DNA from: Entophlyctis helioformis
Lineage: Eukaryota; Chytridiomycota; Chytridiomycetes; Chytridiales; Chytriomycetaceae
Direction of reading: 5' to 3'
Assembly (NCBI GenBank): GCA_025526915.1
Contig: JAHLKH010000059.1
Coordinates: 1-64,000 of the forward strand
DNA length: 64,000 nt
Under the pieces are notes generated by a model. The model saw only the letters and a list, made by a program, of their open reading frames with translations, did not search any database and was not told where the DNA came from. Position numbers and translations under genes: made by a program. Below are positions 1 through 12,800 of the stretch, in pieces. Within the stretch, counting starts at the first letter, position 1, and each line of letters starts with the position of its first letter.

Positions 1-470
1 ACGAGTGACGGCTGCGCTATGTTTGGATCAGGGATCCGGATATCCCGCCATGATGAGCTGATCAATACATACATATCATACCACAGATCGATCATGGCAC
101 ACTTGTACCAGTCAAGCGAGAGCCGGCTCGAATGGCATGCCAACCTTGCATCCCTGCTCTTCATTTCAAGAGTGCTGCAATGCTGAACCTCGTCTGCGAT
201 GATGTGCAGCTTCATTGAGTGAATGAAGATGACAGGAGCCGGCCATCATCGCGGCAGCTTGCCCTGTGCTGTGCCTTGGGACTCTTGTAGCCGGCCACTC
301 TCTGTCCGCTGTCCGACACACAGAGCACAGTGCCATTGCCGTGCCGTGTCTGTCCATCGCAGGAGCATCCCAGAACCCCATTGGCAAACGGTGATGTAGA
401 CGTCATTTGCATCGCCATCCAGATGCGATCATGCTCTTGTCAGCTTGCGCCGCCTGCAATGCCCTGCGAC
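1..470. other. Left-edge intergenic DNA, no gene seen
   Basis: I see no convincing coding exon, tRNA or repeat here. Open frames in this stretch lack the codon bias of the real genes nearby and match nothing I recognise. It probably holds upstream control DNA of the gene whose TATA box lies at 471-478, and possibly the untranslated end of a gene beyond the window. Confidence 0.4.
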
Positions 471-478
471 TATAAAAT
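471..478 (+). promoter_or_regulatory. TATA box of the first gene
   Basis: TATAAAAT stands alone in GC-rich DNA. About 30-110 nt downstream is an ATG-free pyrimidine-rich stretch that suits a 5' leader. A good donor (GTAAGC at 589) and an acceptor (CCAG ending near 1212) would define a 5'-leader intron just before the ATG at 1258. A TATA element plus a leader intron suggests a well-expressed gene. The TATA match is seen directly; the transcript structure is inferred. Confidence 0.5.
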
Positions 479-1257
479 GACGGCAGGCATCGAGCCCCTT
501 GCCCACAGTTCTCGCATCTTGACAAACAGCAATCTCTCTCGCTCTCGCACAACGACCAAGACGAAAGCAGGACCCACACCGCACCAAAGTAAGCACGCAC
601 GCTGCCTGCCAGGCAGTCGCTCGTGTCTCGCCAGCACGCACATGTCCCCTTGCCTCTTGCCATGGCCATCTTGCCTTCCATCGCTCGCTCTCTCTCGCTC
701 TCGCTCTCTCGCACTCTTGTCATCGACCCTTTGCCTGTTCCCACATCCTAATCGCATGCAGATGCCGTTTGTTGATTCCCTCTTGCTGCCTTCTTGTCGC
801 ATTGGCGTTGGATCTGGCTGGTGGCTCGGCAGCATCGCGAGCAGTTCGTGCGGGCTGTGCGGGCTGTGCGGGCTGCCGTGACGGGCGGCTGTCTGCAAGC
901 GCCGACCGCCGAGCGCGATCTCGCCTGGCACATCCCACTACGCGCACATCTCTTTCCCTTTCTCTGTCCCCCGCATCCCTTGCCTTGTGTGTCGCTGTCT
1001 GCCTGTAGCTGTCTGCCTGTCGCTGTCTGCCGTGCTCCTGGACCGTTGGCGCCGTCTGCATCCACGAGCATCGTTGATGGCCACGCAGACCGACACTCGA
1101 GCAGCATCACTCCTGCCACGCCGTCTCCCTCTCATCATCCGCGACTCTCCACTGCATCCAGCGATCGCCCACAAACACTGACACGCCGCTCTCACATGCC
1201 CTCGCGTGTCCAGCACTCTGCATCTCAACAACACAACCAAACTCGCTCTCAACAATA

Positions 1258-2375
1258 ATGACATCCAACAACGAGGTGCGCATCCAGGACTGGCACCGTC
1301 TGCTGCTGTGACCGTGTCTTGCTGTGATGGGTCGACTGGCGCATTGTGGATCACCGTTGGATCGCTTGTCTGTGGCATCTCACGCAATGCATTCCATCGA
1401 CTGACGGCTGCCGTGACTCTGAACTGACGCTGTCCATTCCTTGTGTGTCCACTCTCTGTCTGCCTCTCTCTTGTGCTATAGATCCGTATCAAGGAGCTTG
1501 AGGAACAGCTCGCTCAGGCTCTGTACATCAACCGCGCCGTCGTCAAGACGGCCATGGCCAAGGAGGCCGAGGATGCGGCGACGATCGCCGCCCTCAAGGC
1601 CAAGATCGCCGTCCTCGAGGCACGCAAGCCTACAATCATCGAGAAGATTATCGTCAAGACTGTCAAGATCGAATCGGCGGCATCTCTCGAGGCCATCGCC
1701 GGTCTCAATGCGGCACTCGCACTCGCCGCCTCTGCCATGGCCGACAAGGAAGTCGAGATCAAGAGCGCTCGGTCCGCCGCCGCCGCCCTCGCCAAGGGGA
1801 TCACGGAGCTGACGGCCAAGTTCAACACGGCCAGCAGCGGCCTCGCATCGGCCGAGGCCAAGATTGCGACCCTCAAGGGCCGTCACGCCGCCGAGATGAA
1901 GTCCGCCATCGCCAGCCAAGCCAGGCTCGTCAACGAGCTCGCGGCGGCCAAGGCGGCCCTCGCGGATCGCCCAGCCCTGGCTGCGGACAAGGTCGACTCG
2001 GCCACCGATATGGGCGAGTCTCCAAACACGTCGACCACAGTCTCTGTCCCTGTCGTCTCTGTCCCTGTCGTCTCTGGACCCATCCTTCCCGCCTCCAAGG
2101 AGCTCGACGCGCTCCGCACCGCGTTCCTCACGGCCACAAGCAAGGCTGACAAGGCCATTTGCCACGACGCTCTTGCAAGTGCTCTCATCGACGGTTTCTG
2201 CTCAACCACCACGACAACCACAACAACAACCACGACCACGGCATCAACCACAACAGCCACCACGAGCGACAATGAGGCCACACTCAAGCAGGAGCTCGCA
2301 GAAGCCAATCGCGCACTGGGCATCGCCAAGGGATTGATCCTGGCTCTCAAGTCACGCCTTCCTGCCTCGGTCTAG
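1258..2375 (+). CDS. Orphan alanine/lysine-rich coiled-coil protein
   Basis: Two exons: 1258-1275 and 1482-2375 (intron 1276-1481, GTGCGC...TATAG), giving about 303 aa. I do not recognise a family. The protein is a heptad-rich coiled coil with regular A/L/I spacing (for example IRIKELEEQLAQAL, AALKAKIAVLEARKP, TELTAKF) over residues 7-190. A linker with a duplicated VSVPVV unit follows, then a threonine run near residues 240-255, and a second short helix to the C-terminus (LKQELAEANRALGIAKGLIL). There is no signal peptide or membrane segment. The start was chosen because the exon 1 ATG joins the coiled coil in frame; an internal ATG at 1554 would cut off its first heptads. It could be a cytoskeletal or flagellar scaffold, but that is a guess. 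Confidence 0.6.
2206..2255 (+). repeat. ACN trinucleotide run coding poly-threonine
   Basis: An imperfect ACC/ACA/ACG triplet run inside the first gene codes about a dozen consecutive threonines, then alternating A/S/T. It is a likely length-variable site. Confidence 0.7.
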
Positions 2376-2639
2376 GCGAGTGACTCTCTGCGCTCCTCGT
2401 CTCATCCACCACCACCACCACACGAAGCAGAGCAACAAGAACAGCAAGCGATCGCTCCACTTCCTGCCAGCATCTCTTTCTGCCGTAGCTGTACAATGAA
2501 ACGATTGTGTTCCTGCAGCCACTGCTTCATTCTCCCGTTGGCGAGTGGCTCCCTTGTTGCTTGCATCCACTGCTTTGTGGACTGTTTGCAGTCTCGGCCG
2601 CCGATTGAATTCTTGCCACGCATCCATCAAACCGCGGAC

Positions 2640-5600
2640 ATGCGGCCGTTTCTTGTTTGGACAGACAAGGTGCGTTGAAGAGGTTCGCCAGCAAGAGTGT
2701 CTCTGCATGGCAGCCCGGAAGCTACCTCCCCAAGACGGCGGCAACCTGCTGTTTGTGCTGCCCTCCGCATGGTGTCCTACTCGACCCTTGATATCGCGGA
2801 CACACACGAGCGCAACATGGACTCTGCAAACACGCCTATCACGTCGCGTTCAGATCCAGCGTGTCGCCAACACACCGGCACGCACACACGTCTGCAGCCA
2901 TTCAAAGGACTGACCAGCCAACCACACACCCCCCACCCAACGCAGGTACAAGATGCCGTGGGCACACCGCAGCCCATCTACGACCTCGTGTACAGCCTGG
3001 ACGGCGCGCACCTGATAGCCGGCGCAGGCGCCGAGGTGCTCGTCTACGACGCCACGGACGGCGAGCTCCTCAAAGCGCTCAAGGCGCACAAGGACACGGT
3101 CACGTCGCTCTGCCCGCTCAAGGGCAACGGCTTCGCGTCCGGCGGCGCTGACAAGCAGGTCATTATCTGGAACGCCAAATGGGAAGGCGTTCTCAAGTAC
3201 TCGCACGGCGATAGCATCCAGAGCTTGTCGCAGAACCCTGTGACGGGGCTGGTGCTCTCTTGCACATGCTCAGATTTCGGTCTGTGGGCACCAGACGTCA
3301 AGCTGTCAACAAGACCAAGGTTGGTTTGTTTGCGTGTTTGGGGGTTGGGTTGGACTGGGTTGGACTGACAGCAATCGTGGCGTGTCGAAAGGTGCCGTCG
3401 CGGATCCTGTGCAGCTCCTGGACGCCGGACGGCCAGCATTTCGCGCTTGGACTGTACAATGGCAATGTGTCGATCCGGTCGCGGACGGGCGAGGAAAAAG
3501 TGCGGATCGAGCGCGGGTCGTCGCCAGTGTGGTCCGTGGCATGGTCGCCTGCCACCGACCTCGAGTCGGACGTGCTGGCCGTCACCGACTGGTCGCAGAA
3601 ACTCTCCTTTTTCCAGCTGAGCGGCCGCCAGGTGGGCAAAGACCGCATCCTCGGCTTTGACCCGTGCGCCGTCTCGTACTTTTCCACGGGCGAGTACCTC
3701 ATCCTGGGTGGCTCCGACCGCAAAGTGCATCTGTGGACGCAAGACGGCATCAAGATTGCCCCCATCTGTGAGCGCGACGGCTGGATCTGGTCCTGCAAAG
3801 TGCGTCCCAAGCAAAACTTTATCGCCGTGGGCAGCAACGACGGCACCATCTCCATGTACCAGATCATCTTCAACACCGTCCACGGTCTCTACAACGACCG
3901 CTACGCCTTTCGCCAGAACATGACCGACGTGGTCATCCAGCACCTGACGACGGACCAGCGTGCGCGCATCAAGTGCCGCGACTATGTCAAGAAGATATCC
4001 ATCTACAAGGACCGTCTCGCGGTGCAGCTGCCGGACCGCATCATCATCTACGAGCTCTTCCACGACGACGCGGGCGACATGCACTACCGCATCAAAGAGA
4101 AGCTGCAAAAGAACCTCGACTGCAACCTGCTGGTCGTGACGTCGCAGCACATTATCCTCTGTCTCGAGCGCAAGCTCCAGATGTTCTCGTTCCTCGGCGA
4201 AATGGAGCGCGAGTGGTCTCTCGACACGCTCATCCGCTACATCAAGGTCATTGGCGGCCCGCGCGGCCGCGAGGGTCTCCTCGTCGGCCTCAAGGACGGC
4301 CAAGTCTTTAAAATCTTTATCGACTCGCCGTTCCCGATACCGCTGATCCAGCACCAGACGGCCATCCGGTGCCTGGACCTCAACGTGTCGCGCACCAAGC
4401 TCGCCGTCGTCGACGAGCAGAACACGTGTCTGGTGTACTCGGTCAAGAGCAAGGACCTGCTGTTCCAGGAGCCCAACGCCAACTCGGTGGCCTGGAACAC
4501 CGAGATGGACGACATGCTCTGCTTCTCGGGCAACGGCGTGCTCAATGTCAAGGTCGGCAGCTTCCCCGTGCACCAGCAGAAAGTGTCGGGCTTTGTCGTG
4601 GCTTCAAGGGCTCCCGCGTCTTTTGCCTCAACATGTACGCCATGGCCACGATCGACATCCCCCAGTCCACGTCCATGGACAGATACATGGAAAAGGCCGA
4701 TTTTGCCGCCGCGTACCAGGTCGCGTGTCTGGGCGTGCCCGAGGCCGACTGGCGCCGCCTCGCCCTCGATGCCATGGAGCACCTGCAGCTGGATATCGCC
4801 AAAGAGGCATTCATACGGATACGCGACTTTCGCTTCCTGGAAGTCATTCGGACGATTGAAAAGGTCAAGGTCGAGGGCCGCAAAGACAATGACTTGTTTC
4901 TTGCGCAGGTCAGCGCGTTTGCTGGCAAGTACCACGAGGTGGGTTGTTGGATGTGGTGTGATGATTGTGTTGCTGCTTGATGTGGACCGGCAGATGGCTC
5001 GATTGACGGATTGGAACCATGGATGCCATTGGCGACAGGCTGCGCGGCTGTTCAAGCGGGCAGGACACATCCAGCGCGCGATCGAAATATTCACGGAGCT
5101 CAACCTATGGGAGTTTGCCACGCAGCTGGCCGAAGAGTCGGACGGCAAGACCGAGGACATTCTCAAGCGCAAGGCGCAGATGCAGGAAGACCGCAAGGAC
5201 CTGCTGGCGGCAGCGGCCACGTACGAGCAGGTCGGCGAGTACATGCAGGCCATTGAGATTCTCGGGCCGGCCGGCTGGCTCGACCGGCTCATTGAGATTG
5301 TGCGCAAAGTCAATGCCAAGACGTCGGCCAAGGAGCTCGCCAAGTGCGCCATGTATTTCCGCAAACATGGCAACCACGCGTTTGCTGCCGAGACGTACCA
5401 GAAGCTCGGCGACGTGACGAGTCTCTTGCAGCTGCACATTGAGCTGCAGCAGTGGGACGAGGCCTTTAAAATCGGCGAAATCAACCCCGAGTTCAACGAG
5501 CAGATCTATCTGCCGTACGGCCACTGGCTCGCCATGCACGATCGCTTCGAGGAGGCACAGCAGTACTACATCAAGGCCGGCCGGCCGGACGAGGCCATCC

Positions 5601-6805
5601 GCGTGCTCAAGCGGCTCGCCGAAAACGCCATTATCCAGCAACGGTTTGACGATGCCGCTTTCTACTTTTGGATCCTCAGCAAAGAGCATCTGGAGACAAT
5701 CCCGGCGGATCTCACCGAAGCGCAGCTGTCTACTCCGCACCGCCGCGCACTGGCAGACTTTTACACGAGTGCCGAGCTGGCGCAGGTGTACCACGCCTAT
5801 CACCACATCTTCCGGTTCATCGAGGACCCGTTCACGTTCACGCTGCCCGACTCGCTGCTCAACATGTCCAAGTTTGTGTACGCGTACACGGCGACACACC
5901 GCGCACCGCAGGGCATCAGCAAAGTGTACACGCTGTACACCATGGCCAAAATGGCGCGCAATCTCGGCGGGTTCAAGTTGTCGCGGTTTGCGCTCGAGCG
6001 GCTGCTCACCATGCGCGTCCCGCCGCGGTGGCACGACGCGATCGATCTGGCGACCATCACGGTGCGCTCCAAACCCGTGTCGGATGCCGAGGACCTGTGT
6101 GTGGTGTGCTACCAGTGCTCGAGCGTCAACCCGCCACTTCATGCGCGCGACGCCGTGTGCAGCAACTGCGGCGACCGCTTCGTGTTGTCCATGTACTCGT
6201 TCCACTCGCTGCCTGTGGTCCAGTTTGGTCTGGAGCCGGGCATCTCGGACGCCGAGGCACAGAAACTGATTGCGCTCGACCCGCTCGAGGCGAGTGGCGG
6301 CGGTGGCATGGGCGGCGTGGGCGGGAGCACCGGCTCCATCAGCGGCCGTGGCAGCCATGGAAACATGCGCGACATGGACGATACCGAAGTCATTGCACGG
6401 CAACTCGCGGACCTTGAGCGCACCACGTCGACAAAACGCGTCAGCGGGCCAGGCGGTGGTGGCGGCGGCGGTGGTGGCAGCACAGTCGACGACGACATCC
6501 CTGACGAAAGCGGCGTGCCGTCGGACGCGATCCGGACCAGCGACCCAACGTCGGCTTCGGCAGCGTACAAGCCGGTCGAGTACGGCCGCAAGAAGCTCGC
6601 CAGCATGGACAAGCACGACGTGTTTGTGCGCAAATGGAGCCGCCGCTGCGTGCCGACGCTGTACTACCGCCGTGTGGCCAGCGATGCCAAGGTTGCCATG
6701 TGCCCGTCGTGCTCGTCGTTTTTCCTGGAAGAGGAATGGGTGTCCGAGGTGCTGTCTCACGGGCGGTGTCCCTTCTGCCGGGCCAAGATGTCGATCGACG
6801 GGTGA
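2640..6805 (+). CDS. IFT122: Intraflagellar transport protein 122 (IFT-A)
   Basis: Core subunit of the IFT-A complex, which drives retrograde transport along the flagellum. Exons: 2640-2669 (MRPFLVWTDK), 2946-3319, 3392-4938, 5039-6805; about 1239 aa, close to the human protein. N-terminal WD40 repeats form the first propeller (motifs QPIYDLVYS, GHKDTV-like AHKDTV, SDFGLWAPD, EEKVRIERG). A second propeller follows, then an alpha-solenoid (GHIQRAIEIFTELNLWEFA). Two C-terminal zinc modules lie at residues ~1003-1030 (CVVCYQC...CSNC) and ~1206-1232 (CPSC...CPFC), separated by glycine-rich inserts not typical of the family. The frame breaks twice by one missing base, near 3302 and 4600. Both breaks sit inside conserved motifs (VKAVNKTK and VVGFKGSRVF once repaired), so the gene is probably intact and the breaks are artefacts. 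Its presence is strong evidence for a flagellated life stage. Confidence 0.95.
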
Positions 6806-6917
6806 AGGTGGGCTGATAGATCTGCGGGCAGCCAAAGGCGGCTGGGTAAGGCGTTTCAATGAAAAGTGCGATTTCGTTAGACAAGCACGGTGTTTGCTAT
6901 ACGAGATCATTCCAGCC

Positions 6918-9299
6918 ATGGTCAGCAGCAGCAACGTCGCGCTGGCTGGTGCCGTGCAAGGCGGTCCGACAGCCAGTGCCAACAGTGCCAACAACACCAA
7001 CAACGCCAACACAAACAGCAGTGCCGCTGGCGCTGGCGCTGGTGTTGGCGGCCGCACAGCTGGCGGAAGAGTCGCAGGAGCGACGCTGTTCCGGCTGGCC
7101 ATCCACCTGGCACCGCAGCGGGGCGTGGGGCTGCAGCCCAAGTGGGTGGCCGACTGTCTCGGCGGCCTGTCGCGGATGCGCACCGAGGGCGGCCATGTGG
7201 CTCTCGACAAGCCTGCAGGTGAGGCGTGCGGCCGTGGCTGCTCTGTGTGTGCGCTGCTGTGTGTGTGCGTGTGCGTGGACTGACGGGCTGGCTGGCTGAC
7301 CGGGCGGGCGGGCATCGACGTGCAGACGGGTCGGTCATTGCGTTTCTGCTGCAGCCGGGCGAGCTCATGCCGCACGACGGGTAAGCGCCTGCTGTTGGAT
7401 GGCTGCTGTTGGATGGCTGTTGGTGCTGCTGGTGTCTGACCTTGGTGCCTGGATGGATGGATGGATGGCAGATACGGCTGGATGGACGACGAGACGCTGG
7501 CCGTGGCCATGGTCGACAACATGGTGGGTGCCTCGTGCGGGCTGCATGCTGCTAGTGGATCTGCCGATGCAGGCGCTTGCTGACCTGCCGTGTGCCGTGC
7601 GTCTGGGGCTGGCTGCGATGCACAGGAGCTCGAGATCTACTCGCGCAGCCAAGGCTTTGACATGAACAGCCAGTTTGCCAGCATGTATGTGAGCGTCGCA
7701 GTCTGCTGTGCTCTGAGTGCTCTGTGGCATCTGACGCCTGTGCATCCACCAGACAGCGCAAGCGGTACCGGCTGCGATCGGCCCCGCAGGTCAACCTGGT
7801 GCACTACACGGCGCCGCCCACCGTCGCGAACCCGCCGCGCATCAACATCCAGGCAGCCAAGGTCACGCCACGTGCGAGCAACTTCCAGCCGTCAGGAGCC
7901 AACTCGACCCAGCGATCGGCACACACGGACGCCGCCCATGGATCGGCGAAGCGGCCAGCCGTCTACGAGGAGTCCAGCCATCGCAGTGGACAGCCGCAAC
8001 AGCAGCATGCACAGCATCCACAGCCACAGCAGCCGTCGACGCGCAAGAGGCCGCGTCCGTCGGCTGTCAAGCCTGTGTCGCAGGTCAAGGTCATTGACGA
8101 CGGCCACGAGCTGTCTGGCGACGAGCTCGACGGCAACTATTCGCGGCTGGTTGCCATTGAACGGTACCGTCGCAACCATTTGTTTGTGGACATGATCTTT
8201 TCGCCGCACAGCACAGGTACGAGAGCAGGCGCTCGTCGGATGGATGGATTGGATGATTGCGTCGTTGCTCATCTGCCTGTATGCTTGGTTGATTGCCAGG
8301 GTCCATGACGCCGCCAAGGATGTTCCGAGAGATTTCAGCAGCGCGTCTCCCGCCCATTCTTGCATCCAATGTAAGAATAGAGTGGCTTTGGAGATGTGCG
8401 GATGGGCAACTGGCAGTTGGCAGTTGGCAGCAGGGTCTGACGAACGGCCCGTGACAGGAGGAGCACGACAAGGCCTTTGCCGAGGCGCACCAGTCTGTGC
8501 TTGAGCGCATCGATGCGACCAAGAAAGCAGCCCTGGCAGACTGGCGGATCATGGAGGAGATCCGACACGCCAAAAGCACCAAGGTGAGGGAGTGGTGGGG
8601 ATGGCCGTCAGGCTTGTGTGTGCGACTCTGTTGGCCGGTGGCTGACGCGGGACATGGCACCAGGACATTGATGCTCTGCAAGCGCGGATTGAGGGCCACC
8701 TGGGGGCCAAGCTGACCAAGAAGAGCGGGGCAAGTGTCGCGGTGGATCTGCCCGTGCAGCCCGAGCCCGTTCCGAGTGCACAGCCACCGCGTGCTCAGGC
8801 AGTAGGGCCGACAGTCCAAGCCAAGCCCGCGATGCCAGCCCCGGCCCCAGCCCCAACGGGACACGATCTTGCATCTGCACAACAGGTTCAAGCTCAACAG
8901 CAGGCACAGGCACAGCAGCAGGCTCACGCTCAACAGCAGCAGGCTCAAGCACAGCAACGCCTTCAAGCAGCGCAACAGCAGCAGTTTCAGCAAATGCTGC
9001 AACAGCAGCAACAGCAGATCCAGCTCCAGCAGCAGATGTCGCTCGGGGTCGGCGGGGCAATCCCATTTGGACAGGCAGGAGCAGGACTTCCAGGAATGCC
9101 TGGGATCCCAGGAATGCCAGGAATGCCAGGCGTACCAGGACTGGCAGCAGGCATGGGAGTGGCGAGTGTTGACGCGCCAAAGCCACCGCAGCCAACGCAG
9201 CCACCGCAGCCGGCCATTCAGGGCGGCCAAGGCAGCGACGGCGGCTTGGCGAGCGACGGACTGGGCGGATCTGCGTTCTGGCCAGACATGGCGGGCTGA
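6918..9299 (+). CDS. SSR4: SWI/SNF and RSC complex subunit Ssr4
   Basis: Fungal subunit of the SWI/SNF and RSC chromatin remodelling complexes. Eight exons: 6918-7218, 7326-7380, 7472-7523, 7626-7684, 7753-8216, 8300-8370, 8458-8583, 8664-9299; all phases agree; 587 aa. The conserved N-terminal Ssr4 domain is recognisable in order: GVGLQPKWV, DGSVIAFLLQPGE, YGWMDDETL, LEIYSRSQGF, QRKRYRLRSAPQVNLVHY, and the hallmark RYRRNHLFVDMIF near residue 305. Then comes a helical stretch (HDKAFAEAHQSVLERIDATKKAALADW), a glutamine-rich tract at ~448-503 and a PG-rich collagen-like tract at ~514-538. It lies 112 nt downstream of IFT122 in the same direction. The family is clear from domain order; the C-terminal half is low complexity. 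Confidence 0.85.
9079..9150 (+). repeat. Collagen-like minisatellite in SSR4
   Basis: A 9-nt unit close to CCAGGAATG is repeated about seven times with small changes. It codes G-x-P/P-G-x triplets (GLPGMPGIPGMPGMPGVPG) directly after the glutamine-rich tract. Confidence 0.75.
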
Positions 9300-9893
9300 G
9301 GGATGGAGTGGAGTGAGGGCTCAAAGGGCCGAGGGCCGACGGCCGAGGGATCGCAGGCAGCAATGAAGGCACGAATGGAGCGAGTCGATCCAAGATGGAG
9401 TCCAAGATGGGCTCCCGTTGGGGTTTCCCGTTGGGGGTTTTCTCCCATTTTTGCCGTCGTTTTACAGACGAGGCCAGTCGAGGCCACACGAGCGAGCGGG
9501 CTGTCGGAGTCGAGCGTCGCCGAGCGCAACAACATACGGCGCTGCACACACACACGCCGACAGACACACACACACACACACACAGGCCAGACCGACGGTC
9601 GGAGGAGCAGCCACGGCCAGACCATCGTGACAGGCGCCTGCCCCATGCTCGCTCGGTGCGTGTCTTGCGCTCGTCGCTCGACTTGCTGCTCTCGTTGCTG
9701 CCCACGTTGCTGCTGCTCCGACCCGGCGTGCCGAGGAGCCGTGCTGCAGACACTCGCCACGGGCCGCTCTCGTTCTCGTTCTCTTACTCTCCCCAACTAA
9801 CGCTCTCTTACTCTCGCACGCAGGCCCTCGCCAACCACCACGCCCTCGCCCTCTCGCACGCCGCCCGCCCCATCGTTGCCCTCGGACCACCGC
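9300..9893. other. Intergenic SSR4-SET2, presumed SET2 promoter
   Basis: A 594-nt gap between the SSR4 stop and the SET2 ATG. It holds a (CA)n microsatellite at 9564-9584 and CT-rich stretches (TCTCGTTCTCGTTCTC near 9770) just upstream of the ATG. Open frames here lack the codon bias of genes. No RNA gene seen. Confidence 0.5.
9564..9584. repeat. (CA)n microsatellite
   Basis: About ten uninterrupted CA units, with shorter CACACA runs just upstream (9546-9554). Confidence 0.85.
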
Positions 9894-12800
9894 ATGGACG
9901 CTGCTTCCGCCCGCGCCGGTGCCAGTGCAAGTGCCGACGTCAAGCCGTCCAAGCTGGACCTGCGCCGGCTGGACGGCCACGCCGCTGCTGCCGATGCCGC
10001 TGCTGCTGCTGCTGCTGCCGACACCGCGGATCCCGCCGATCCGCTCGCTCTCTTTACCGACTCTCGCTCCGATCCGAGCACCTCGCCGGCTCTCGACGCG
10101 CCAGGACCCACCTCGTGTATGTCCGTGGTGCCGTGCGTGGCTGGCCGTGCGTGGCTGGCCGTGCCCTTGTTCCCAGCCCATGGACCAGAGGCCGTAGACC
10201 ATATCGATCAGAGGCTGCAGACCATCGATCCTGCCCGTGCCGTCCTACTGACGCGCTGCCTCTGTCATGCTGCAGCTCTCGACCTGCCGCGGCTCAAGGA
10301 AGAAGAGCCTGCGGCCAGCAGTGCCGCCAGCGTCAAGCCCGATGGCGTGTTGGCCCGGACGGCCAGTGGTGTGCCAACAAGCAGGTCCTGGACGACATCC
10401 TCAAGGTATACACCCACATCAAGACAAACCAGTTCAAGGGTGGTGCAAACGGAAAGATCCCCGGCGAGTACATGGTCTGCGAGTGCCGCTACGATCCCTC
10501 GCGCGACGAGCCTTACATGGCCTGTGGCGAGGACTCGGACTGCATCAACAGACAGCTCTGCATCGAGTGTGCCGAAGACGACTGCCCCACCGGATCCGCA
10601 TGCCAGAACCAACGGTGAGCGCCGTGTTTTCTCGTGTTGCTCATCTGCTCTGCACCACGTCCAACCGTCTGTTCAACTAACTTGGATGGACGCGTGGGCA
10701 GGTTCCAACGCAAGCAGTACGAGACCCTCCAGATCTTCCGCACAGCGAAAAAGGGATTCGGCCTCATGGCCAAGGTGTTCATTCCGAAGGGCTCCTTTGT
10801 CATCGAGTACTGCGGCGAGGTGCTCTCGGTCGCGTTATTCAAAAAACGTACAGTCGAGTACTCCAAGAACAAGGCCCGCCACTTTTACTTTATGAGTCTC
10901 AAAGCCAACGAGGCAGGTGCTTGCAGGGATCTCTTTCTGCTGCTCTGCTTGCTGCTTCTATTGTTGCCGCTGTCTGCATCGGCTGCCATCTCCCCTGCTG
11001 ACGCTTCCGCCCCGTGCAGTTCATCGACGCGTCCAAAAAGGGCAACATCTCGCGCTTCATGAACCACAGCTGCGCCCCCAACTGCGCTCTGCAAAAGTGG
11101 ATGGTGGGATCTGGGGTCCGCATTGGCATCTTTGCCGTCAAAGACATCCATCCAAACACCGAGCTCACGTTTGACTACAAGTTTGAGCGATATGGGTCAG
11201 CGCCTCCTGCTCGCATCGTCTGCACGCCATCCATGCCGCGACATGTGCGCTGACACGATCATGCAACGCCTGCTGATACCGCCTGCAGATCAAAAGCGCA
11301 GCCTTGCTACTGTGGCGAGCCCATCTGCTCAGGATTCATTGGCGGCAAGCGCAGTGTCAGCATGTCGGCTATGGCAGACTCGTCGGAAGACAGCAACGAC
11401 GAGGACGGCGACGGCGACGGCGACGAAGAGGATGTCAATGACGAGCAAGAGAGCGACCCTGTTCAAGACGGAAGCGGCGACGCGAAAGCCAACGACGCAG
11501 ACGCTGTCGAGCTTCAAGAAGACAAAGACGAGAGCGAGGAGCAGTCGTACAGTGACACGGAGCCCACAGCCAAGGCAGCCAAGCGTGTTGCCAAGGTCCA
11601 AGTTGAAAAGGCTCCCAGACAGCCACGGCAGCCGCGCAAGCCCAAGGAGCCACGGCCGCCCAAGGAAGCCAAGCCGCTTGAGTCTGTGGAGCAGATCCAG
11701 GCAGCCATCAAGAGCCTGCTGTACGCGTCCAATGGATCGCACCTGGTTCTGCGTCTGTTCCGGCGTCTGCTGAAAACGGAAGATCCGTTTCTGCTGCGCA
11801 AGTTCATTGCTCTGCACGGCCTCGTCGTCGTCAAAAACTGTCTCGGCTGCATGCAGGACGATGCCGACGTGGTGCGCCACGTGCTCCTTGTGCTCCAGAT
11901 GCTGCCCATCCCCAACCGCAACTCGATCGAGAAGCTGCAGCCCATGATCGAGGACCTTGCTGCCTCGGAGGCTGTGTCGGACGAGTCCAAGACGCTTGCA
12001 AAGACGCTTGTCGAGCGCTGGCTGCTGCTGCCGTCGGTGTACAGGATCCCCAAGAAGCCACGCGGCCTTCCGTCTGGCCCTGCCGCCGACGGTGCAACGC
12101 CGTCATCGTCGTCGTCACAGCAGGCGGCCTTGCCAAACGACTCTGAGCAATCAGCTCCACTTCCTTCGTCATCGACAACCCCTGCCACCCATTCTACTAT
12201 AATTTCTAATCGTCGCAGCCATGATGGCGCCAGCACGCGTCCAAGATCTGACGCGGACGCGCGGTCTCGGTTCCCGCGTCCGCCACGATCGCCTACCCGC
12301 CGCAGACCCGATTATACTCCTTCTTCTCTTAATCGACCCCACCACCAGCAGCGCGAACTTCGAGACCGCCACCACGAGCAGAGCCGTGGCAGGGACCACG
12401 AGCAAGAGCGCAGCCTGGATGGCAGGTTTGAGCGTGATTATGATCGCGACCACTTTCCACATCCTCCTCGGCACATGGACGACCTGCCGCAGCAGCACCT
12501 TGACGGCGTCCACCTTCATCACGCTCAGCATCAACATCCACCGCACCTACAACAACGGCACTTTGGAGGGCAAGGACCACACGACCGTCCGCCGTTTCCT
12601 GGTCCATCACGGCACCATCCAATGCATCCACTGGATCACTCGCTGGACCATCCACTGGACCATCCACTCGACCATCCGATGCAGCATCCGCACTCGCGCC
12701 AGCAACAGCAACAGCATCCGCGCGACTTTCCTCCCGACTACCACGGATCTCTGCGTGACATGGCAGTGCATCCCCACGGCTATCCGCATGACCGTCTGCA

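Noticed and set aside
5105..7522. 805-codon minus-strand frame over IFT122/SSR4
   Set aside because: It overlaps highly conserved sense exons; no homology and no splice logic.
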